Below, piece after piece: positions 26,332-34,031 of a stretch of DNA of 64,000 nt. The stretch's first letter is position 1, and each line of letters starts with the position of its first letter. The notes below the pieces were generated by a model. The model was not told the DNA's origin. It saw only the letters and a list, made by a program, of their open reading frames with translations, and searched no databases. The translations under genes were made by a program, and so were the position numbers. This DNA comes from Candidatus Gastranaerophilales bacterium (GTDB lineage Bacteria; Cyanobacteriota; Vampirovibrionia; Gastranaerophilales; Gastranaerophilaceae), in NCBI GenBank assembly GCA_944325785.1, contig CALVBN010000003.1, positions 1 to 64,000 on the forward strand, given 5' to 3'.

Positions 26332-27117
26332 ATGGCAGAAAATGAAGAATTACAAGAGATGGGCGAAGCTGAATCTCGTCAAAAAATCCTAGTGGCAGAC
26401 GATGAAGCCAGTATCAGAAGAATTTTGGAAACCCGTCTTAAAATGGTTGGGTATGATGTTGTTACAGCTGAAGATGGCGAAGAAGCTGTAGAAGTGTTTA
26501 ATAAAACAAATCCCGATTTAGTAGTCTTGGATGTTATGATGCCAAAGATGGACGGGTATGGTGTTACAAGAGAAATCCGCAGAACATCAGATGTTCCGAT
26601 TATAATTTTAACAGCTTTAGGCGATGTTTCAGAAAGAATTACAGGTCTGGAACTCGGCGCAGATGATTATGTAATTAAGCCGTTCAGCCCGAAAGAATTG
26701 GAAGCTCGTGTAAAAGCAGTTTTAAGAAGAACAATAAGCAAGGATATTATTATTCCAGCATCTTCATCTGCCGGAACACCTTCTGCAACATCTAAAAACG
26801 GTAAAAATATAATCACTGCAGGTGCAATAAAAATAGATACTGCAAGACGTCAAGTCTTCAGAAAAAATGAACGTATAAGATTAACCGGTATGGAATTCAG
26901 CTTGCTAGAGCTTCTTGTTAATAACTCCGGTCAAGCTTACTCAAGAAATGAAATATTGCAGCATGTTTGGTCATATCCTGCAGATCATAGAATTGATACT
27001 CGTGTTGTAGACGTACATATTTCTAGATTACGTTCAAAACTAGAGGCAGACCCTGCTAATCCGGAACTAATCCTTACAGCCAGAGGCATCGGCTATATGT
27101 TCCAAAGAATTGGGTAG
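26332..27117 (+). CDS. rpaB: OmpR-family response regulator, RpaB-like (261 aa)
   Basis: A DNA-binding regulator. The receiver (about 18-135) has VADDEASIRRILETRLKMVGY, phospho-Asp in VVLDVMMPKMDGYG (about 67) and VIKPFSPKELEARVKAVLRR. A Ser/Thr-rich linker and a winged-helix domain follow (EFSLLELLVNNSGQAYSRNEILQHVW, VVDVHISRLRSKLE, GIGYMF). The receiver is strikingly like cyanobacterial RpaB/Ycf27 (ASIRRILETRL, LTALGDVSERITGLELGADDY), a light- and redox-stress regulator in photosynthetic relatives. No kinase is adjacent, as for RpaB in cyanobacteria. Retention in a non-photosynthetic lineage implies a wider role. Confidence 0.88.
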   Translation: MAENEELQEMGEAESRQKILVADDEASIRRILETRLKMVGYDVVTAEDGEEAVEVFNKTNPDLVVLDVMMPKMDGYGVTREIRRTSDVPIIILTALGDVSERITGLELGADDYVIKPFSPKELEARVKAVLRRTISKDIIIPASSSAGTPSATSKNGKNIITAGAIKIDTARRQVFRKNERIRLTGMEFSLLELLVNNSGQAYSRNEILQHVWSYPADHRIDTRVVDVHISRLRSKLEADPANPELILTARGIGYMFQRIG

Positions 27118-27141
27118 TTCTTAAGAAGGTTTTACAAATAG

Positions 27142-27172
27142 GCGGTCGGGAAAATAAGATTTTCCCGACCGC
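27142..27172 (+). terminator. Terminator of rpaB
   Basis: A perfect 13-bp stem (gcggtcgggaaaa/ttttcccgaccgc) 24 bases after the stop, followed by a short T-rich stretch that merges into the tRNA-His promoter. Confidence 0.8.
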
Positions 27173-27200
27173 TTGCTTTAAAATCTTTATTTGATATACT
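27173..27200 (+). promoter_or_regulatory. Promoter of tRNA-His
   Basis: TTGCTT (27173-27178), a 16-base spacer, then TATACT (27195-27200), placed 15 bases before the mature 5' end of the tRNA. Confidence 0.6.
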
Positions 27201-27215
27201 AGAAATTGCAAATAT

Positions 27216-27292
27216 GGCGCCTGTCGTCAAGCGGTTAAGACCTCGGATTGTGGTTCCGATATGCATGGGTTCGAATCCCATCAGGCGCCCCA
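27216..27292 (+). tRNA. tRNA-His(GTG)
   Basis: The acceptor stem gcgcctg/caggcgc has the extra G(-1) at 27216 facing C73, the identity element for histidine. The anticodon loop TTGTGGT gives GTG. The T arm reads gggttcgaatccc, and CCA is encoded at 27290-27292. Confidence 0.96.
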
Positions 27293-27298
27293 TTTTAA

Positions 27299-27324
27299 AA
27301 AAAGACCCGAAAGGGGCTTTTTTT
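27299..27324 (+). terminator. Terminator of tRNA-His
   Basis: An aaagaccc-GAAA-ggggcttt hairpin with one mismatch and a run of seven or more T, directly after the encoded CCA. Confidence 0.8.
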
Positions 27325-27344
27325 GTTATATAATTATATACGTA

Positions 27345-27382
27345 TTAAAAAACGGCTCTCATCTTAATAGATAAGAACCGTT
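27345..27382 (-). terminator. Strong minus-strand terminator
   Basis: A 14-bp stem (27351-27364 with 27369-27382, wobbles included) and 4-base loop, followed on the minus strand by a run of six T. It ends the transcript of the 27466-27741 gene. Confidence 0.85.
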
Positions 27383-27465
27383 AGACCTCTACAAGGCTTA
27401 TTGGTAGCTTGAGAAACTACCACCCTGTGTTTTTATTATAAATTATTGCATTTTATTTTTCAACC
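27383..27465 (-). other. Structured 3' untranslated segment or small RNA
   Basis: Between the stop of the small membrane gene and its terminator, the minus strand carries a hairpin tggtag-N9-ctacca (27410-27430) and a short GC-containing stretch. The hairpin-plus-strong-terminator layout looks like the 3' part of a small RNA rather than random spacer. The identity is unknown. Confidence 0.35.
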
Positions 27466-27741
27466 CTATTTTTTAGCATTTTTATTTAATATTGACTTAA
27501 GTTGTTCTAGTTCCAATTCCTTCTTCTGTAAATCTTTTTTTATTTTATTAGTCTTTTCCTCTAATTCTTTAAGTGTTTTATCTGTTATTTCTTTACCATT
27601 TTGCATAGCTTCATTAGTTGCTTTGTTTTTTTTGTAACTTCTATGTTCCCAAATCCCATCTGCAATCGCAAAAGCTGTTAACGCTAAAATCCAGATTGTA
27701 TGGATATTTTTATTCTTTTTTCCCTTCGTTTGTTCTAGCAC
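27466..27741 (-). CDS. Small membrane protein with coiled coil (about 91 aa)
   Basis: One membrane helix (IHTIWILALTAFAIADGIW) follows a lysine-rich start. The rest is a charged coiled coil (ITDKTLKELEEKTNKIKKDLQKKELELEQLKSIL), which would lie in the cytoplasm or periplasm depending on orientation. The GTG at 27741 has no ribosome site, and the frame stays open to 27798 with protein-like sequence (DTGVKVEPVLEQ), so the true start may lie upstream at a rare codon or the 5' end may be damaged. Unrecognised family. Confidence 0.5.
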   Translation of the reverse strand: MLEQTKGKKNKNIHTIWILALTAFAIADGIWEHRSYKKNKATNEAMQNGKEITDKTLKELEEKTNKIKKDLQKKELELEQLKSILNKNAKK

Positions 27742-27950
27742 AGGTTCGACTTTGACACCTGTATCTTGTTTAAAGGAGTTATAATTTTCCTTTCTAATCT
27801 AAAACATAAAGTCCATTAATACAACAAATCCATATTGATTATAACATAAAATTAATATTTTCCCCCAACATATTAAGCAATTAGTAGTAAATTTTAATTT
27901 ACCGCATACAAATTTAAACCTTGAATATTTGTTTATTTTATAAAATGCGT

Positions 27951-28274
27951 TTATAATTTAAATTTACCCTTTGCAAGTTTTTCTTTTGCTTTGTCTAAAG
28001 AAAGTATTTGAGGCTTTTTAGGCATATATTTTTCTATATTAGTACGCAGTTCTCTAAAGTACGGAACTTTTTGCATCAAATCTACGAATGTATCAATATC
28101 CTTTCCGCTTATAAGATACAAGCTGGATGGTTTATCGTGCTTCTTTTCTACCAGTGATGTAAACGAATAAGACTGCTCTCTTAACTTGTTTCTAAAATTT
28201 TTAAGCTTCTTTGTTTTTCCGTCTATTCTTATAAATTTACCAAATGTCAGTGAGTCCGGACTATTTATATACAT
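27951..28274 (-). CDS. Hypothetical basic protein (107 aa)
   Basis: ATG 28274 is preceded by AGGAGAG. A small soluble protein, lysine-rich, with alternating beta (SSLYLISGKDIDTFVDLM) and helical stretches. There is no known motif and no signal peptide. It is a single gene flanked by AT-rich spacer and by the 12-bp repeat array upstream. Similar in size and style to the 50914-51315 product, but I cannot show homology. Confidence 0.6.
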   Translation of the reverse strand: MYINSPDSLTFGKFIRIDGKTKKLKNFRNKLREQSYSFTSLVEKKHDKPSSLYLISGKDIDTFVDLMQKVPYFRELRTNIEKYMPKKPQILSLDKAKEKLAKGKFKL

Positions 28275-28308
28275 AAATCTCTCTCCTGTCAGCTCCTATT
28301 TTCCCTAA

Positions 28309-28380
28309 CATTAACTCCTTCATTAACTCCTTCATTAACCCCTTCATTAACCCCTTCATTTACCCCTTCATTTACCCCTA
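28309..28380 (+). repeat. Six tandem 12-bp repeats, intergenic
   Basis: Six exact-length units: cattaactcctt twice, cattaacccctt twice, then catttacccctt and catttaccccta. The reverse complement (aaggggtaaatg) is the same family as the coding array at 9718-9777. Solitary copies occur at 6164-6175 and near 29848. Confidence 0.95.
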
Positions 28381-28385
28381 CCCCT

Positions 28386-29786
28386 CTAGCCTGCTACGAG
28401 TGAAAGGCAGTTTGAGTCATTGAATGACTGCAGAGATGGATTAATCTGAATTGCTTTAGAATAGTCGCTTCTAAACCCTTCAGTATCACCGAGTTCTTTT
28501 CTTATAGCCGCTCTGTAGTAGTATGCGTCTGCATAGTTAGAATTATTTTCTATTGCCTTATTCAAATCAGCAACGGCACCTTGCAAATCTCTAAGTACAC
28601 ACTTCTGCAATCCCCTTATATAATAGCTTTCGGCGAGTTTTATATTTGTTGTTGGGTTTTTCTTAACTGCTGTTGTTGTAATTACAGGATTTGCCGCAGC
28701 TTGAACGGTTGCAACTCCCGCTGATATTGAGGCTACTTTTTCTGTTTGTGTTTTAGCCGGTGGTGTTGCGGCGGCAGTCTTTACTGGTTTTGACTCTGTT
28801 TTAGGCAAAGAGGCTGTTTTGTTTTCCGTTTTAACAGCCGGTGCAGGAGTTGAAGTCTTATTATAAGCAACAGTATTTTCTGCAATAACAGGTTTTTCTA
28901 TTGTTTTTTGCACTGTTGTTTTCGGCGCTTCTGCGATTATGTTTGAAGCAGGAGCCTTAAACTCTGTGAAAGACTTTGGTGCAGCAGGAACTGCAGCTAT
29001 ATAGCTTTCATTAGACAATAAAGGCTTAACATTTTTAATAAATACCTGTTTTTCAGCCAGTGCAATTGCTTGATCCAAATCGATTGCCGCGCCTTCATTA
29101 TCAAAATATAGTTTTTTTAATCTTCCTCTGTTTGCGTATGCAATGCTGTCGTTTGGGTTAAGCGCGATTGCCTGTGTATAGTCGCTTAATGCGCCAACAT
29201 TAAAATTCATTCTCTTTTTTACAACACCGCGGTTGTTATATGCTTCCGCATCTTTTGGATTCAATTCTATTGCAATATTATAATCTTCAAGGGCGCCTTT
29301 ATTATCATTAAGCATATATTTTAAGTTTGCTCTGTTATAATATACATCGGAATATCTGTTGTTTATTTCCAGAGCTCTTGCATAGTCTTCCATAGCGCCT
29401 TTTACATCGTTTAAAGCAACTTTTAAGACCCCGCGGTTATTATATGCGTAAGCAAAGTTTTTGTTGATTTGCAGAGCCTGGTTATAATCGCTCATCGCTC
29501 CGTCCAGGTCATTTATCAGCTGTTTAATATAACCTCTGTTGAGATAAAGTTCCGGATTATTAGGATTAAGCTGGATTGCTTTATCAAAATCTGCAATAGC
29601 ACCTTTAATATCTTGTTTTAGAAATTTCATGGATGCTCTATTAGAGTACGCAAGTGAAGCTGTGGGATTTTTTTCTATTTCCTGTGTATAAGATTCAATT
29701 GATGTTTCAATAGGAGATAACGCCCAAACCGCGCTATTGCCGGCAAGGGCTAACAGTATTGCAAGTATTAAACTTGTTTTTTTCAC
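28386..29786 (-). CDS. Exported TPR-repeat protein (466 aa)
   Basis: GTG 29786 was chosen because AAGGAG lies eight bases upstream and a signal peptide starts there (KKTSLILAILLALAGNSAVWA). About seven tetratricopeptide repeats follow (for example AYNNRGVLKVALNDVKGAMEDYARALEIN), then a disordered Ala/Lys/Pro/Thr-rich linker of about 120 residues, then one or two more repeats near the C-terminus (YYRAAIRKELGDTEGFRSDYSKAIQINP). TPRs mediate protein contacts, so this is probably a periplasmic scaffold. It lies downstream of flhA on the same strand but 122 bases away with no overlap, so membership in the flagellar operon is uncertain. Confidence 0.85.
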   Translation of the reverse strand: MKKTSLILAILLALAGNSAVWALSPIETSIESYTQEIEKNPTASLAYSNRASMKFLKQDIKGAIADFDKAIQLNPNNPELYLNRGYIKQLINDLDGAMSDYNQALQINKNFAYAYNNRGVLKVALNDVKGAMEDYARALEINNRYSDVYYNRANLKYMLNDNKGALEDYNIAIELNPKDAEAYNNRGVVKKRMNFNVGALSDYTQAIALNPNDSIAYANRGRLKKLYFDNEGAAIDLDQAIALAEKQVFIKNVKPLLSNESYIAAVPAAPKSFTEFKAPASNIIAEAPKTTVQKTIEKPVIAENTVAYNKTSTPAPAVKTENKTASLPKTESKPVKTAAATPPAKTQTEKVASISAGVATVQAAANPVITTTAVKKNPTTNIKLAESYYIRGLQKCVLRDLQGAVADLNKAIENNSNYADAYYYRAAIRKELGDTEGFRSDYSKAIQINPSLQSFNDSNCLSLVAG

Positions 29787-29908
29787 GATACGTACTCCTT
29801 CATCAAGCTGGATTTGATTAAATATTAACACATAAATAATCCATATCAAGGGGTAAATAGAGCAGGGTAAATAAGAGAGGTTTAAAAGGCGGAAATCTAT
29901 AGACCGTT

Positions 29909-31999
29909 TTAGTATCCGCTGTTTTCTCCGATTGTATCAACCGCTTCAACCTTAATATCTGTAATCAATTCAGAATATGAAATTACGACAATTGTCGGAA
30001 TATGTCTTTCAAGAAGCTGATACAAAGGCAGCCTTATTCTCGGCGAGCAGAGAATTACCGGCTGTTGTCCGATAGATTGGTGAGCGCGCATCAGCGTCAT
30101 TGCGGTAGATTCGATTAAATCTTGCACCTGCATCGGATTTAACAGGAACATCGTACCCAATTCCGTTCTCTGACAGCTGTCATCAAGAGTTTTTTCCCAC
30201 TCCGGTGAAAGAGTTAATGCATATAAAACGTGATCTTTATCTACGTTATTCAAGCATATTTGACGTCCTAAAGCCGCTCTCAGACGCTCGGAAAGAATAT
30301 CCGGCTCCTTAGAAAACCTTGCGTAATCGCATAATCTTTCAAATACAAAGATAATATCTTTTATAGAAACTTTTTCTCTGATTAAGTTTACAAAAATCTT
30401 TCTCAAATCTGAAGTTGAAATAATAGCAGGAACAAGGTCGTTTACAAGTGTCGGGTCTTGAGAGCGTACAAGCTCCATAAGCTTAAGAACGTCTGTTTTA
30501 GTCATAACTTCATCTACGTGTTTTCTTACGCACTCTTGAAGGTGTGTAACAAGAACATCTGTTGCGTCAACAGCCGTAACATTCTTAGTCGCTTTGGCAT
30601 CTTCAAGCGATATCCAGTAAGCCTGTGTCTGGTAAGTCGGATCTACGCCGACAATAGCGTCTTCTGGAATTGTTTTCTTAACTGAATCCCATTGATCAGC
30701 AATTACCATATATTTTCCTGGGTAAACATAGCCTGAAGCAACTACGTTATTACGTATAGAAATAACATATTCATTGGCTTCAAGTGCGGATGAATCCATA
30801 ATACGAATATTCGGAAGAATATAGCCCAATTCGTCAGTAACTCTTTGACGCAAAGCGGCAATTTTAGCAAGCAATTGGCCTTCTTGATCCGGATCTGCAA
30901 TAACCAGAAGTCCTGCGCCGACCTGTAAACTTAATACGTCAACACCAAGTCTTTCGTACATCTTATTCGGGTTAACCAAATCCTGCATATTCTGGCGTAC
31001 GCTTTCCAATTGTCCCAATTGAGATTGTACATCTGCGTTTACTAATACAGAGAAGCCTGCAACCGCAAGAATTATTGTAAATAACAGGAACGGAAGGAAT
31101 GGCAGACCTGTAATTGGGGATGTAACAGTAATTAAGCCGAGGAATAATGCAGCGAAGAACAATGAATACGGTTTTGACATAATTTGATTTGTCAAATCAC
31201 CGCCCAAAGAAGTATTACCGGCAGAAGCACGCGTCATTACGATACCGGCTGCTATTGACATAAGAAGAGACGGGAGCTGTGACGCCAGACCGTCGCCGAT
31301 GGTTAATACTGTATATTTATTAACAGCATCTGCAATAGGCATCTGGTTTACAAGACATCCTATCGCCAAACCGCCGACAATGTTTATTAATACAATGATG
31401 ATACCTGCAATTGTATCACCTTTTACAAACTTCATAGAACCATCCATAGAACCGAAAAGGCTTGATTCTCTCTGGAGGTCTTCACGTCTTTTTACAGCTT
31501 CTTCCGGCGAAATCAAACCGGCGTTAAAGTCCGCGTCAATAGTCATTTGTTTACCGGGCATAGCGTCCAAAGCGAAACGCGCAGCGACTTCTGCGATACG
31601 TTCGGCACCTTTGGTAATTACCATAAACTGTACAACGGTAATAATTAAGAAAATTACACCGCCTACAATCATATTACCGCCGGTTACGAAAGTCCCGAAA
31701 GCGTGGATTACTTCTCCGGCGTCGCCTTTTGCAAGTATCAGACGGGTTGACGCGATAGAAAGCACCAGACGGAACATTGTTCCCAAAAGTATAATAGAAG
31801 GAAACGCCGCAAGTTCCAAGGGTTTCTGCACATACAAAGATATCATCAAAAGCACTATGCCGAGCGTAATATTCAAGCTTATAGAGAAATTAATAACCCA
31901 ATTAGGCATCTCTATAATGAGGATTAAAATCAAGGTCATTACAAAGAGTGCCAGAAATATTTCACTTATTGGTTTATTTTGTTGTCCTTCTTGTGCCAT
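29909..31999 (-). CDS. flhA: Flagellar type III export protein FlhA (696 aa)
   Basis: The membrane part of the flagellar export gate. The N-terminal 330 residues hold about eight membrane helices with the family signature ASTRLILAKGDAGEVIHAFGTFVTGG and ARFALDAMPGKQMTIDADFNAGLI. The cytoplasmic domain (345-696), which binds chaperone-substrate complexes, includes ELGYILPNIRI, LIREKVSIKDIIFVFERLCDYA and a C-terminal PVILCSPRIRLPLYQLLERHIPTI. Length is normal. The start has AAGGAAG. It is last in the operon fliG-like/fliH/flhA. A second, soluble copy of its cytoplasmic domain lies at 52991-54454. Confidence 0.96.
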   Translation of the reverse strand: MAQEGQQNKPISEIFLALFVMTLILILIIEMPNWVINFSISLNITLGIVLLMISLYVQKPLELAAFPSIILLGTMFRLVLSIASTRLILAKGDAGEVIHAFGTFVTGGNMIVGGVIFLIITVVQFMVITKGAERIAEVAARFALDAMPGKQMTIDADFNAGLISPEEAVKRREDLQRESSLFGSMDGSMKFVKGDTIAGIIIVLINIVGGLAIGCLVNQMPIADAVNKYTVLTIGDGLASQLPSLLMSIAAGIVMTRASAGNTSLGGDLTNQIMSKPYSLFFAALFLGLITVTSPITGLPFLPFLLFTIILAVAGFSVLVNADVQSQLGQLESVRQNMQDLVNPNKMYERLGVDVLSLQVGAGLLVIADPDQEGQLLAKIAALRQRVTDELGYILPNIRIMDSSALEANEYVISIRNNVVASGYVYPGKYMVIADQWDSVKKTIPEDAIVGVDPTYQTQAYWISLEDAKATKNVTAVDATDVLVTHLQECVRKHVDEVMTKTDVLKLMELVRSQDPTLVNDLVPAIISTSDLRKIFVNLIREKVSIKDIIFVFERLCDYARFSKEPDILSERLRAALGRQICLNNVDKDHVLYALTLSPEWEKTLDDSCQRTELGTMFLLNPMQVQDLIESTAMTLMRAHQSIGQQPVILCSPRIRLPLYQLLERHIPTIVVISYSELITDIKVEAVDTIGENSGY

Positions 32000-32027
32000 T
32001 AACTTCCTTTTATACAGATTGAATAGG

Positions 32028-32783
32028 CTAGCCTATACCCTCCAAAGCTTTTTTAATGATTTCCAGCTGTGTGTCAATTGACGCGTCTACGATACCGTTA
32101 TTTGTCTGGAAAATACATCCTCCCTCTTCTACCGACGGATCCGCGACTACATTAATTTTTGCATCTATACCGTATTGATACGTTATATTTGGGAGGGTAT
32201 CTTTAATAAATTGTACAGCCTGCGGTTTAACCCTTATATTAATCTTAGGTTCGCTTTTTGAAATTGTTTTAAGTACATCTACAATTGTATTGATAAGAAC
32301 TTGAGGATCGCTTTCCACCTCTTTTTTTATAACCTTTTTAGCAATATCAACACTGATTTCCAAAATATCCGGCGCAATATATTCAAAAACATTTTTAGGC
32401 GCATTCATAAAAGCAGATAAATCATTACGGAAAGTCTGCATATCAGCTTCAGCCTGCTCAAGTCCTTTTCTGTATCCTTCTTCAAAAGCGGATTTTTTGA
32501 TATTTTCAGCTTCTTCCTGTGCGCGGGAAACAAGGTTTCTGTCATCGATTCTTCTGTACCCTCTTCTGCGCGAGCCCCTTCTGCGTTCCTGCCTTTGAGT
32601 AAAATCAATATTTTCAATATCAAATAAATCTATTTCCGGCTCTGGAGGCGGAGGTGGTGCAACAGGTTCTTCTTGAGGCACCTGCACCGCTTCAGTAGAA
32701 ACATCCGGCTCTTTGTCAACAGCCTTTATTTCTTGTGTATTTTTCCTCTCCCTTAGTTTTTGACTATGCTTCTTAATAATCAT
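32028..32783 (-). CDS. fliH: Flagellar assembly protein FliH (251 aa)
   Basis: A cytoplasmic regulator of the flagellar ATPase FliI. A disordered, Pro/Glu-rich start (VPQEEPVAPPPPPEPEIDLFD) and an Arg-rich patch (RRGSRRRGYRR) precede the typical FliH helix AQEEAENIKKSAFEEGYRKGLEQAEAD. The C-terminal domain has ILEISVDIAKKVIKKEVESDPQVLINTIVDVL and a V-type ATPase subunit E-like end (DPSVEEGGCIFQTNNGIVDASIDTQLEIIKKAL). It sits between the FliG-like gene and flhA. FliI, its partner, is not in the window. Confidence 0.88.
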   Translation of the reverse strand: MIIKKHSQKLRERKNTQEIKAVDKEPDVSTEAVQVPQEEPVAPPPPPEPEIDLFDIENIDFTQRQERRRGSRRRGYRRIDDRNLVSRAQEEAENIKKSAFEEGYRKGLEQAEADMQTFRNDLSAFMNAPKNVFEYIAPDILEISVDIAKKVIKKEVESDPQVLINTIVDVLKTISKSEPKINIRVKPQAVQFIKDTLPNITYQYGIDAKINVVADPSVEEGGCIFQTNNGIVDASIDTQLEIIKKALEGIG

Positions 32784-32790
32784 GATTTAA

Positions 32791-33831
32791 TTATATACTA
32801 TCTTCGACATATTGTGCAACAATGCCAGCGACTCTGAGCGGTAAGTCTGAATATTCTCCGTCGTAAGCCTGTGCAAGAAAACGTTTTACAAGCGGACGTT
32901 CATTTTTAACTATTTTTTCTATTTTTTCTCTTGATGTTGAACGGTAAATTCTCAATAAATCGCCAAGAACATTTTCTTTGGTTAATTTGCGCTTAACAGG
33001 CAGATACTCTTTCATTTCTTTTAGACATCCGGAAATTAAGTCACCGTCAATATGGGATTCCAAATCCGCCATATTCATGTACTGGGAAATAGCAAGAGAA
33101 TCATTTGAATCAAACTTATTTAATATAGTTGTAACCTTGTCTTGAGAAAGAATTTTAAGAACAAGAGCAAGAGTCATAAGCTTCATCTGCTTATTAGTAA
33201 TACCTTGAGGCATTGAAGCTTTTTGTTTCTCCATCCTGCGTTGTTTGCGCTTTTCTTCACGCCTTTTTTCAGCTGCTTCCATGCTTCTTTCTGCTTCTTC
33301 TGCAGCAGCCATCTGCTGACGCTTCTGTTCTTCCTGCGCCTGCTTTGCCATTGCATCTATATTAGACTGGCTCTCTGCTCGGTTTTTTATTTCTTCATCA
33401 ATAATACCCTTCTGCTCAAGCTCTTCTATGCTTGATTTATAGACCTTTATAACGTGGTGTTCTACCGCTTGAAGCAGCTGATCCTGCGGAATTTTTCGTA
33501 TTACAGCCTGTTTTGCAACTTCAAAGATAGTAAATGCTATTTTTTGCATAATACTATCCCAGTATTGCGGAAGAATGCCGGAATGGATTAAATCGATTGA
33601 TTTGTGGAAAGACCATTCTGCAATAATCTGCGTAATAAATACGGCTTGCTCCGCAGTTAAATTAAGCTGAGTATCGTTATACAAAGCCTCTCCGGCAAGT
33701 AATGTAAAATTACCGAGAGTCTTAACTATATACTCTTTTTCTCTATCCTGCAGTTCTTTTGGAACAAGCTCTTTTGCTTGTTCTGCCATGGATGCAGCAA
33801 ATCCTTTATAATCAAACCCTTCAATCGGCAT
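32791..33831 (-). CDS. FliG-like flagellar motor switch protein, divergent (346 aa)
   Basis: All-helical soluble protein. Residues about 215-290 (KLMTLALVLKILSQDKVTTILNKFDSNDSLAISQYMNMADLESHIDGD) follow the pattern of the FliG middle ARM domain (TIALILSQLKPEKAAEVLSLL). A long charged coiled coil (AQEEQKRQQMAAAEEAERSMEAAEKRREEKRKQRR) is inserted before it, which is unusual. The N-terminal 150 residues are not recognised. Position directly before fliH, where fliG sits in many flagellar operons, supports the call. It could also be another flagellar basal-body adaptor. The start has AAGGA. Confidence 0.5.
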   Translation of the reverse strand: MPIEGFDYKGFAASMAEQAKELVPKELQDREKEYIVKTLGNFTLLAGEALYNDTQLNLTAEQAVFITQIIAEWSFHKSIDLIHSGILPQYWDSIMQKIAFTIFEVAKQAVIRKIPQDQLLQAVEHHVIKVYKSSIEELEQKGIIDEEIKNRAESQSNIDAMAKQAQEEQKRQQMAAAEEAERSMEAAEKRREEKRKQRRMEKQKASMPQGITNKQMKLMTLALVLKILSQDKVTTILNKFDSNDSLAISQYMNMADLESHIDGDLISGCLKEMKEYLPVKRKLTKENVLGDLLRIYRSTSREKIEKIVKNERPLVKRFLAQAYDGEYSDLPLRVAGIVAQYVEDSI

Positions 33832-34031
33832 ATTTATTCCTTCCCAAGATATAATAATCCCAACTTTATTATATCGTTTATTCTTGAAAATTATATCATA
33901 TAATTTGAGGATTTAAAACTTTTCTTTTCTATTTTTACACCCGTTTAACTGCCTAATGGGATAGTTTTTGCGAACTTCTCGTTATTTTTTTCTGTTTATG
34001 CTATTATTTATTGTAATTGGAGAGGATTATT

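Noticed and set aside
27345-27741. Type I toxin-antitoxin system as a firm feature
   Set aside because: No antisense promoter or short toxin-like ORF could be shown; kept only as a tentative finding.
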